Shown piece by piece: positions 1 to 7,173 of a stretch of DNA of 64,000 nucleotides. Location: NCBI GenBank assembly GCA_903847285.1, contig CAINDH010000016.1, positions 44,995 through 108,994 of the forward strand, written 5' to 3'. The first letter of the stretch is position 1; each line of letters starts with the position of its first letter. This DNA comes from an uncultured Verrucomicrobia subdivision 3 bacterium. Its GTDB lineage: Bacteria; Verrucomicrobiota; Verrucomicrobiae; Limisphaerales; UBA11358. A program made the translations under genes and the position numbers. The notes beneath the pieces are model-generated. The model searched no databases and was not told the DNA's origin. It saw only the letters and a list, made by a program, of their open reading frames with translations.

Positions 1-2049
1 TTCGTGCGCAAACTCCGGCGTGGGGCGTTCGCCGGAGAAACCAAAAAATTTTCCGAAGATATGCCGCATGGAGCGCGAACGGAAAAGAAAGTTTGTCACG
101 CCGGGCATCTTCGTCCCGACGCGCCCAAGGAAATCCACCGAACTCACCAGCCGTTGCTGGAGCGAAACACCTTTCAGCTTGGTCCGGGCGTGTAGTAGCT
201 CGGCCTTGAGCAAACTCATGTTCACGTTGGACGGACATTCATGCGTGCAGGCGCGGCAGCTTAAGCAGTTCGACAGTGCGTGATCTATTTCCTCGGCGAG
301 CAGTGGATTCACCTGATCCGAGCCGCGCAGTTCCAACGCGGCGCGAATGAGATTAGCGCGACCACGTGTGGACATTCCTTCCTCGCCAGTCGCGACATAA
401 GTCGGGCACATGGTCGCCGTATCTTTGCGGCAACCACCACAGCCGTTGCATTGTTCGAGGTTGGCGATGAATGATTCGTCACGCGATGCAAACGCCAGGT
501 GCGGCTCGAACGGCAGGGTGATACGTTTCTCTGCGCCCATGCGCAGGTGCGAATCAATTTTGTAACGTCCATCGCCGATGATTTTTCCGGGATTGAAAAT
601 GTTATTCGGATCGAACGACGCCTTGATCTCGCGCATGACACGGAAAATTTCCGGGCCGACCAGCTCGCGCAGATACTCCGTGCGCGCGATACCAACACCG
701 TGTTCCGCTGCGAGCGAGCCTTTGAATTGTCCGACTAGCGCGGCGGTTTCATCCGCGATTTGCCGGTATTTTTGTAAGTCGCCCGCGTCGTGCAAATCCA
801 GCACGGGTCGCACGTGCAGCAATCCCGCCGCTGCGTGGCCGTAGAACGAACCGGTCACCCCCACGCTCGCGAAAATCTTTTCCAGCCCCGTGACATACGC
901 GGGCAAATCCTGCGGACGCACCGCTGCGTCCTCGATGAAACACGCAGGCTTGGCGTCGCCTTTGCAGCTCGTGAGCAGCGAGAGCCCGGCCTTGCGCATC
1001 GCCCAAACGAGCGCGGCCTCGTTGGCATTTTTCAGGATTAACTGACGCAGGCCAAGTTTGCGTTTGGACATCTGCGCGAGCTTGTCCTTGGCGTCGCCGA
1101 AAAACTCCACGATGAGGATGGACTCGCACGGTTGCGCGTCGAGGTCGAGCAGGGCGCGGACGCCTTGAAAATCTTTCTGGCCGCGCGTCTGCTCGAAGAG
1201 TGGGCGGTCAACGTGTTCAATCGCCGCCGGCTTCAAATCCAGCAACGCTTCTGTCGCCTGCATCGCCTCGGCCACGGATGCGAAAAAAATCAAGCCCACG
1301 CCGCGCTGTTCCGGGAGCGGGACGACGTTGAGTTCGGCGGAGAAAATGCCGCAGAGCGTGCCTTCGCTGCCGCAGATGATGGGGATGAGATTGCCCGGAT
1401 TTTCAATCGCTCGGGCGAGCCCGTAGCCGTGCCAGCGCTTGAGTAGCCCGGCAGGAAAGCGCTCGGAAATTTCCAGTGAGTTGAGCGCGAGCAAATCTTC
1501 CAGCAACTGCCGTTGCAGGTGCATCGTTTCCAGATGCGAGCCGACGCGCGTGATCTTGCCATCGCACATCACGATTTCAATTTCGTTGACGTGCATGGCG
1601 GTCGTGCCATAGACCGGCGTGTGCGCGCCGGAAGAATCGTTGGCGATCATCCCGCCGAGCGTGGCGCGCGAACTCGTCGCCACATCGGGGCCGAAACAGA
1701 AACCTTCCGCACGGAGAAAATTATTGAGCTGATCCAGCACCACGCCCGCGCCGACGCGAACGGTGCGGCGTTCTTTGTCAAAGTCCCAGATCTGCCGGTT
1801 GTGCCGCGCGAAATCAATGATGAGGCCATCGCCAATCGCGCCGCCGCTCAAGCCGGTTCCCGCACCGCGCGGCGTGATGGGCAAGCCGCTCGTCAACGCG
1901 GCTTGGATGACGCTCGCCGCTTGCTTGGCCGATTTGGGAAACGCTACGGCACCGGGGACGATCTGGTAGGGCGAAGCGTCCGTCGCGTAAAGCTGCCGCG
2001 TCTGGTTGTCGAACGCGGCCTCACAATCGGCGGCGGTGAGCGACGCCAT
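1..2049 (-). CDS. FAD-linked oxidase fused to a dicluster 4Fe-4S domain (partial, 3' end off window)
   Basis: Flavin- and iron-sulfur-containing dehydrogenase of the GlcD/D-lactate dehydrogenase/YdiJ type, expected to oxidise a 2-hydroxy acid and pass electrons to the respiratory chain. The reading frame is open from 2049 to the left edge (683 codons, no stop). An FAD-binding PP-loop (RGAGTGLSGG, residues 61-70) is followed by an FAD-oxidase C domain containing AEHGVGIAR and SFDPNNIFNPGKI. Two ferredoxin-type clusters follow, at C534/C537/C540 with a later CP, and at C595/C598/C601/C605. The rest of the C-terminal part lies outside the window. An in-frame stop just upstream limits the start to GTG 2073, GTG 2067 or ATG 2049; I chose ATG 2049, and no clear ribosome binding site decides it. 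It follows pabB on the same strand. The substrate cannot be read from sequence. Confidence 0.88.
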   Translation of the reverse strand, partial: MASLTAADCEAAFDNQTRQLYATDASPYQIVPGAVAFPKSAKQAASVIQAALTSGLPITPRGAGTGLSGGAIGDGLIIDFARHNRQIWDFDKERRTVRVGAGVVLDQLNNFLRAEGFCFGPDVATSSRATLGGMIANDSSGAHTPVYGTTAMHVNEIEIVMCDGKITRVGSHLETMHLQRQLLEDLLALNSLEISERFPAGLLKRWHGYGLARAIENPGNLIPIICGSEGTLCGIFSAELNVVPLPEQRGVGLIFFASVAEAMQATEALLDLKPAAIEHVDRPLFEQTRGQKDFQGVRALLDLDAQPCESILIVEFFGDAKDKLAQMSKRKLGLRQLILKNANEAALVWAMRKAGLSLLTSCKGDAKPACFIEDAAVRPQDLPAYVTGLEKIFASVGVTGSFYGHAAAGLLHVRPVLDLHDAGDLQKYRQIADETAALVGQFKGSLAAEHGVGIARTEYLRELVGPEIFRVMREIKASFDPNNIFNPGKIIGDGRYKIDSHLRMGAEKRITLPFEPHLAFASRDESFIANLEQCNGCGGCRKDTATMCPTYVATGEEGMSTRGRANLIRAALELRGSDQVNPLLAEEIDHALSNCLSCRACTHECPSNVNMSLLKAELLHARTKLKGVSLQQRLVSSVDFLGRVGTKMPGVTNFLFRSRSMRHIFGKFFGFSGERPTPEFAHE

Positions 2050-2126
2050 CTGTTGCGTGGAAAGCACGGCCACAAGCTATCGGTGGAAAGTGCGGATGAC
2101 AATTTGTTAAATCATCGCGGGATATA

Positions 2127-3632
2127 TTAACGCCGACTCGCGTCAGGTGGCTGCGAGGAGACCGGCGCTGGGGCAGATTGATTTTTTTCGACCACGTGTA
2201 ATGCCGCGAGAAAACCGCGCGCCTTCGCCAGCGTCTCTTCGTATTCCGCCGCCGGGCTGGAATCCGCCACGATGCCGGCACCGACGTTGAAATGCGCAAC
2301 GCTATTGCGGCAGATAGCCGTGCGGATGGCGATATTCAATTGGCTTTCGCGATTGAACCCGAGGTAGCCAATGGCGCCGCAGTAAGGCCCGCGCGAAATG
2401 GGTTCCAGTTCGTCAATGATTTCCATCGCGCGAAATTTCGGAGCGCCGGTGATGCTGCCGCCGGGAAATGTGGAGGCAAACGCTGCGAAATGCGTCACAT
2501 CATTTCGCAACCGTCCTTCGACGGTGGAAACGAGGTGTTGCACTTGAGCGAATTTTTCCAGCCGCGCGAGGTCGGGCGTTTGCACGGAGCCGTATTCGCA
2601 GACTTTGCCTAGATCATTGCGCAGCAAATCGGTGATCATCACGAGTTCGGCGAGTTCCTTGGCACTGGTCTGAAGTTCGTAGGCTAGTTGCGCATCGCGG
2701 TTTGGGTCGCTGTCGCGCGGGCGCGTGCCCTTGATGGGGCGCGTGATGATTTGCGAGCCGCTCATGCGCAAAAATTGTTCCGGAGACGAAGAGGAGATCT
2801 GGAATTCGCCGCAGTCGAGGAATGCGGAGAACGGAGCGGGTGAGACGGCAGAAAGTTTTTCAAAAAGTTCCCAGCCGGTAAAATCACATTGCGCCGTGAG
2901 CCGGTGCGAAAGGTTGACCTGATAAATGTCGCCGCTGCGGATGTAGCGCTGGGCGCGTTCAACGGCAGCAATGAAATCACTGCTGGAAAGATTAGATTCA
3001 GGTTTGGCCACAGAGGCGCAGGAGCGCGGAGAATTAGATTTATTTTCCTCTTCTGTGTTTCTGCCCCTCTGTGGCGATTCTTTCGTTGCAAGGATTGAAT
3101 GCCAGAAGTCCAACTGTGCCTTCGCCCGCGTTTCACTGCGTGAGCCATCGGCGTTTAGACCGGTAGAGACGACGCAGACTTGGCCGAGGCGATGGTCGAA
3201 GACCACGAGGCTGTCGTAGAAGCCGACGTGGCAATCGGGTAGTTCCAAATCGTTGACGGCGCGGCGCGGCAGTTTTGGCTCCGTGAAATTTTTCAGGTCG
3301 TAGCCCCAGTAACCGAACGCACCGCCGAGTGGAAAGGGGAGGTCGATTTCGTCAAGCAATTCAAAGCGTGCCATGAGGGCATCGAGCAGATGCCACGGGT
3401 TGCCGAATTGAACTTGGGGGTTGGCCTTTGGGGATTGGGCGTTGGAGATTTCGCATCGCGAACCGAAGGAACGAAAGGCGAGGAACGGATTCGCGGTGAC
3501 GAAGGAATAGCGGGATGCAGGCGAATCGAACTGCGCGGTGCGTAGTAAAACGATGCCGTTTTCACCACGAAGATTTTCAACGAGTGATTCGGGTGTGTGC
3601 GCGGTCGGGATTTCCTGGATCAGCGGGCGCAT
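2127..3632 (-). CDS. pabB: Aminodeoxychorismate synthase component I (PabB)
   Basis: Converts chorismate to 4-amino-4-deoxychorismate with glutamine amidotransferase help, in folate biosynthesis. The 501 residues hold an N-terminal anthranilate-synthase-I-like domain (about 1-180) and a chorismate-binding domain (about 215-490). PIKGTRPR carries lysine at K301; this lysine marks PabB, whereas TrpE has alanine there. FPGGSITGAPK and the GAIGYLG block are also present. The linker between domains (about residues 186-209) is encoded by a 69-base inverted repeat that has no counterpart in the family as I know it. A second word-like repeat near 3413-3450 encodes an odd patch in the N domain. The ATG lies 3 bases after the stop of the LOG gene, so the two are probably co-transcribed. 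The amidotransferase partner (pabA) is not in the window. Confidence 0.93.
   Translation of the reverse strand: MRPLIQEIPTAHTPESLVENLRGENGIVLLRTAQFDSPASRYSFVTANPFLAFRSFGSRCEISNAQSPKANPQVQFGNPWHLLDALMARFELLDEIDLPFPLGGAFGYWGYDLKNFTEPKLPRRAVNDLELPDCHVGFYDSLVVFDHRLGQVCVVSTGLNADGSRSETRAKAQLDFWHSILATKESPQRGRNTEEENKSNSPRSCASVAKPESNLSSSDFIAAVERAQRYIRSGDIYQVNLSHRLTAQCDFTGWELFEKLSAVSPAPFSAFLDCGEFQISSSSPEQFLRMSGSQIITRPIKGTRPRDSDPNRDAQLAYELQTSAKELAELVMITDLLRNDLGKVCEYGSVQTPDLARLEKFAQVQHLVSTVEGRLRNDVTHFAAFASTFPGGSITGAPKFRAMEIIDELEPISRGPYCGAIGYLGFNRESQLNIAIRTAICRNSVAHFNVGAGIVADSSPAAEYEETLAKARGFLAALHVVEKNQSAPAPVSSQPPDASRR
3007..3075. repeat. 69-bp inverted repeat inside pabB
   Basis: The ends GCCACAGAGGCGCAG and CTGCCCCTCTGTGGC are inverted copies with one mismatch. 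The 'cacagaggcgcag' wording resembles intergenic repeats I associate with PVC bacteria. Here the element is 69 bases (23 codons), open in the pabB frame, and encodes a hydrophilic linker between the two PabB domains. Confidence 0.75.
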
Positions 3633-3635
3633 TTT

Positions 3636-4313
3636 TTAAGCAAACGCTATAGGCAAAGTTCCGGGCGGGCCGACGCGGCGTTCGTAGTCGCGGATGATTT
3701 GGATGACTTCATCCACGTCGTCGGTGATTTGGACCAGGTCGAGGTCGCCGGGGCTAATGAGTTTGTCTTTTTCGAGGCGCGACTTCATCCAAGACATCAA
3801 CCCCGTCCAATGTTCGCTGCCGAAGAGGATGAGCGGGAATTGCGGGATGCGCTGGGTCTGCACGAGGGTTAGCACTTCAAAAAATTCGTCCAGCGTGCCG
3901 AAGCCGCCGGGCATGAAGACGAAGCCTAGACTGTATTTAACAAAGCAGACTTTGCGTGCAAAAAAATAATGGAAGTGAACCGGCACGTTGGCAAATTTAT
4001 TGCCGCTTTGTTCGTGAGGCAGTTCGATGTTGAGGCCCACGGATTTTCCACCAGCGTGCGCCGCGCCCTTGTTCGCGGCTTCCATGATGCCGGGACCGCC
4101 GCCGGTGACGGTGGCGAGATTGTGCTTGGCGAGCCCTTTGGCTATGGCCATGGCGGCGCGGTAATACTTGTCGCTCGGCTTGGTGCGCGCGGAGCCAAAG
4201 ATGGTCACAGCGGGGCCGACCTGTGACATGGTTTGAAACGAGTCAACGAACTCGGCCATGATGCGGAAGATACGCCAAGGATCTTCGTGGACGAAGGTGG
4301 GGTTGTCGCTCAT
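3636..4313 (-). CDS. LOG-family Rossmann-fold protein (TIGR00730 type)
   Basis: Member of the LOG (lonely guy) / lysine-decarboxylase-like family; characterised members are cytokinin-riboside 5'-monophosphate phosphoribohydrolases acting on nucleotide monophosphates. The nucleotide-binding signature is GGGPGIMEAANKGA (about residues 70-83) and the catalytic motif is PGGFGTLDE (about 133-141). I start at ATG 4313 (225 residues), because the longer open frame upstream to 4475 crosses the terminator of the neighbouring gene and lacks family sequence. The stop is 3 bases before the pabB start, suggesting one transcript. Bacterial LOG proteins are often annotated generically, so the in vivo substrate here is unknown. 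Confidence 0.85.
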   Translation of the reverse strand: MSDNPTFVHEDPWRIFRIMAEFVDSFQTMSQVGPAVTIFGSARTKPSDKYYRAAMAIAKGLAKHNLATVTGGGPGIMEAANKGAAHAGGKSVGLNIELPHEQSGNKFANVPVHFHYFFARKVCFVKYSLGFVFMPGGFGTLDEFFEVLTLVQTQRIPQFPLILFGSEHWTGLMSWMKSRLEKDKLISPGDLDLVQITDDVDEVIQIIRDYERRVGPPGTLPIAFA

Positions 4314-4344
4314 GGTCGAAACATAATTGAAGTGCCGGAAAAAA

Positions 4345-4379
4345 CAAAGCGTTGAAGCATCTGTGGCTCCAACGCTTTG
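4345..4379 (-). terminator. Rho-independent terminator of the pseudopilin gene
   Basis: A 10-base perfect stem (CAAAGCGTTG / CAACGCTTTG) with a 15-base loop is followed on the minus strand by a run of T. It sits just after the stop of the minus-strand pseudopilin gene and before the LOG gene, so it separates the two transcripts. Confidence 0.85.
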
Positions 4380-4405
4380 ACTCAATTCATTTCCGCCAAA
4401 AAAAT

Positions 4406-5197
4406 TTAATACCAGAACACCGCGCGGCCATCCGGCGTATTGTAGCGGGATTTCATGTTGGCGAACTTCACCCATTCGACGTGACCGTCGAGATAGACTT
4501 CGCTGCCGCCGGCAGGTTTGTTTTTATTCATGTGCGCGGGGCGGTGGAAGCCGGAAGAAGTATTGACGGTTACAATGCCATTGACGAAGTCATAGGCTGG
4601 GGCTGGGCCGGAGGGCGAGGCATCTACCACAAGGGGTTGCCCAGTCGGGCCGTTGGTCGTGTTCACATTCATTTTTTCAAGCAGCATGCCGCCGTTGCCA
4701 GCGGCGGTCATACCGCTAGGCATGGAAGTGTCTTGCGCTCCGTTGGCATCCAGTCGGCGGATCAAAAATCCGTAGCCAACGATGCGGCGGGTGGTGGAAA
4801 AATTCCACCAGCCGCTGGATGCCCCAGAGCCGGCGGCGGAAAAGATTTCATTATCGCTGATGGAAGAGGTTAGTCCTGGGCAGTAAAACACTCGCGGTTG
4901 TCCACCGGCCGCCACGATGACATCGGCCATTGCCACCGGCATATCCCAAAGCCAGGCGCCGTTAATCGGGAACTGCGGCAACTTGTCTTTGTAGTCGTTG
5001 CCGTAAATCTGGAGCGACAGGCCGAGCTGTCGGAGGTTGCTGGCGCACTTGATGCGGCGGGCGCGTTCTTTGGCGCTCGTCAGCGCGGGCAATAGCATGG
5101 CGGCCAGAATCGCGATGATGGCGATGACGACGAGCAATTCGATGAGGGTGAATGCCGGGCGACGACGCGAGGCTGTGGCGAGGCAATGTGTTTTCAT
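4406..5197 (-). CDS. Pseudopilin with prepilin N-terminal motif (PVC-type)
   Basis: A 263-residue protein with the type IV prepilin cleavage/methylation signature. The basic leader ends at A15, followed by [20 protein letters not shown] with glutamate at position 5 of the mature form (E20). After the N-terminal helix comes a [13 protein letters not shown] segment, and near the C-terminus [11 protein letters not shown], the DG-H motif seen in the large PVC families of such proteins. Exported through the inner membrane and probably processed by a prepilin peptidase not in this window. I use ATG 5197; the frame is open further upstream but that part has no family sequence. It stands alone with its own terminator, well away from the pilus locus at 21-37 kb. 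Function beyond being a pseudopilin is not known. Confidence 0.85.
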   Translation of the reverse strand: MKTHCLATASRRRPAFTLIELLVVIAIIAILAAMLLPALTSAKERARRIKCASNLRQLGLSLQIYGNDYKDKLPQFPINGAWLWDMPVAMADVIVAAGGQPRVFYCPGLTSSISDNEIFSAAGSGASSGWWNFSTTRRIVGYGFLIRRLDANGAQDTSMPSGMTAAGNGGMLLEKMNVNTTNGPTGQPLVVDASPSGPAPAYDFVNGIVTVNTSSGFHRPAHMNKNKPAGGSEVYLDGHVEWVKFANMKSRYNTPDGRAVFWY

Positions 5198-5349
5198 GAG
5201 GTGGGTCGAGTCTAGGGTATTTAATTCATTGTGCAAAGTTGTGCGCCATTGAATTTCTGCAACTTCATTTGAAAAAAATCCTTGTCCGAGGCAGGCGATA
5301 AATCGAGTTGGAGAAGTTTTGGAATTCTGCCTATTCTGCGCCCAAGCAA

Positions 5350-6087
5350 ATGAGTTCCATCCAGCCAATGCTCTCGCCCGGCGCCAAAACTAATTTGCCC
5401 CGCCACGTCGCCGTGATCATGGACGGCAACGGGCGCTGGGCGAAGTCCCGCCATCTGCCGCGCATTGAGGGTCACCGGCGCGGCGCGGATTCCGCGCGCG
5501 AAATCATCCGCACCGCCGGCGATCTCGGCATCAAGTATCTCACGCTTTACGCTTTTTCTGCCGAGAATTGGAACCGCCCCAAGGATGAAGTGGATGCGCT
5601 GATGAAATACCTCGTCCATTATCTCAAGAGCGAGACGAAGGATCTGAATAAAAACAATGTCCGGCTTGAAGTCATCGGCCAGATTCATCGCCTGCCGGAA
5701 AATGTTCAGGAGCAACTGCAAAAATCCATCGATACGCTCGCCAAGAATAACGGCCTCACGCTCATCATGGCCTTGAGCTACGGCAGCCGCATCGAAATCG
5801 TGGATGCTGTGCGGCAAATTTCCGAGAAGGTGAAAGCGGGCAAACTGGAGCCGGGCGACATCACGGAAAAAATCTTTTCCGATCATCTGTGGACGCGGAA
5901 TGTTCCTGATCCCGATTTACTCATCCGCACCAGCGGCGAAATGCGGGTGAGCAATTTTCTCCTCTGGCAAATCAGTTACGCTGAACTGGTCATCACGCCG
6001 ACCTTCTGGCCGGATTTCAAGAAGCCGCAATTTTTTGCCGCGCTGGAAGAGTATGCCAAGCGCCATCGCCGATTTGGAGGCGTTTGA
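5350..6087 (+). CDS. uppS: Isoprenyl transferase (undecaprenyl diphosphate synthase family)
   Basis: Condenses isopentenyl diphosphate units with cis double bonds to make the undecaprenyl diphosphate carrier used for peptidoglycan and polysaccharides. The substrate loop [14 protein letters not shown] gives catalytic D25. The segments [11 protein letters not shown] and [15 protein letters not shown] are the usual family blocks, and the length of 245 residues matches the family (about 250). I start at ATG 5350; an in-frame TTG at 5308 would add 14 residues that the family lacks. It is divergent from the pseudopilin gene and convergent with argF, with only 6 bases between the two stops. Confidence 0.95.
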   Translation: MSSIQPMLSPGAKTNLPRHVAVIMDGNGRWAKSRHLPRIEGHRRGADSAREIIRTAGDLGIKYLTLYAFSAENWNRPKDEVDALMKYLVHYLKSETKDLNKNNVRLEVIGQIHRLPENVQEQLQKSIDTLAKNNGLTLIMALSYGSRIEIVDAVRQISEKVKAGKLEPGDITEKIFSDHLWTRNVPDPDLLIRTSGEMRVSNFLLWQISYAELVITPTFWPDFKKPQFFAALEEYAKRHRRFGGV

Positions 6088-6093
6088 GGCGAC

Positions 6094-6990
6094 TCAAGTC
6101 ACTGCCCAGTTCAAAATTGCCTTCTGCGTGTGCAGTCGGTTTTCGGCTTCCGTGAAGATGGTTTCCGCGTGCGCCTCGAACGTTTCCGCATCAATCTCTT
6201 TGCCGCGATACGCGGGCAAGCAGTGCATCACCAGCGCGCCGGGTTTGGCGAGCTTCAGAAGTTTGGCATTAATCTGGTAGCCGCCTAAAACCTTGATGCG
6301 TTCAGCGGCTTCCGCTTCTTTGCCCATCGAAACCCACACGTCCGTGTATAGCATGTCTGCGCCGGCCGCAGCGGCATTCAAATCTTCCGTGACAATAATG
6401 TTTCCACCCGCCCGTTTCAAAATTTCCGGCGCGGGCTGAAATGCTTTCGGTGCGGCTATCCGCAATTGAAAACCTAGTTTCGCTGCCGCAAAAACCCACG
6501 ACACCGGCATGTTGCACGCGCCGTCACCGATGAACGTGACGACCTTGCCTGCGATGCGTCCGCGTAATTCTTCAAATGTAAAAATATCTGTCAACACTTG
6601 GCACGGATGCTCGTCGTCGGTGAGTGCGTTGATCGTCGGGATTTTGGAGAAGTCCGCGAATGTCTCCACGTCGCTCTGCGCGTAGGTGCGGATGACTGCG
6701 CCGTGCGCCATGCGCCCGATGACGCGCGCCGTGTCCTGAATCGGCTCGCCGCGACCGAGTTGAATATCGTTTGCGTTCAGAAACATCGGGCTGCCGCCCA
6801 GTTCGCGAATGCCAACCTCGAAGGAAACCCGCGTTCGCGTGGATGATTTTGAAAACATCATCGCCCACGTCTGTCCCTTGAGCGGCTGCGTGGAGTGTGC
6901 GCCGCGTTCCTTTTTAAAAACTGCCGCGTCGCGCAGAATTTTTTCAAAGTCCGCCGCCGGCAATTTTTCCAATGACAACAGGTGTTTCAT
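6094..6990 (-). CDS. argF: Ornithine carbamoyltransferase
   Basis: Makes citrulline from ornithine and carbamoyl phosphate in arginine synthesis; cytoplasmic. The carbamoyl-phosphate loop STRTR is at residues 50-54, HPCQ at 128-131, and HCLPAYRGKEI (ornithine/catalytic cysteine loop) near residue 257. The length of 298 residues is normal for the family. The ATG at 6990 gives MKHLLSLEKL, a typical start. No other arg gene lies next to it. It is divergent from the cbb3 assembly gene ccoI across a 183-base spacer in which I found no recognisable operator. Confidence 0.95.
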   Translation of the reverse strand: MKHLLSLEKLPAADFEKILRDAAVFKKERGAHSTQPLKGQTWAMMFSKSSTRTRVSFEVGIRELGGSPMFLNANDIQLGRGEPIQDTARVIGRMAHGAVIRTYAQSDVETFADFSKIPTINALTDDEHPCQVLTDIFTFEELRGRIAGKVVTFIGDGACNMPVSWVFAAAKLGFQLRIAAPKAFQPAPEILKRAGGNIIVTEDLNAAAAGADMLYTDVWVSMGKEAEAAERIKVLGGYQINAKLLKLAKPGALVMHCLPAYRGKEIDAETFEAHAETIFTEAENRLHTQKAILNWAVT

Positions 6991-7173
6991 GTATGAGTGC
7001 TTCTGGGAAATTTCCGCCCAAAGAAAATTTTATACCCAAAAGCCAACGCGCCGTCACTCCATTTCTTGTGGTCGGCCCCGTCCGTAAGCGCAAAATCTGT
7101 GCATGGTTTGGTAAAGGATGGTTAGTCGAAAAAATGGCGTTCGCCGATTTTGCGGTCTGTAACGGACAACCCA

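Noticed and set aside
309..1562. Several minus-strand open frames of 90-130 codons opposite or beside the FAD oxidase
   Set aside because: The true minus-strand frame runs unbroken from 2049 to the left edge with clear flavin and Fe-S motifs; these are shadow frames of GC-rich coding DNA.
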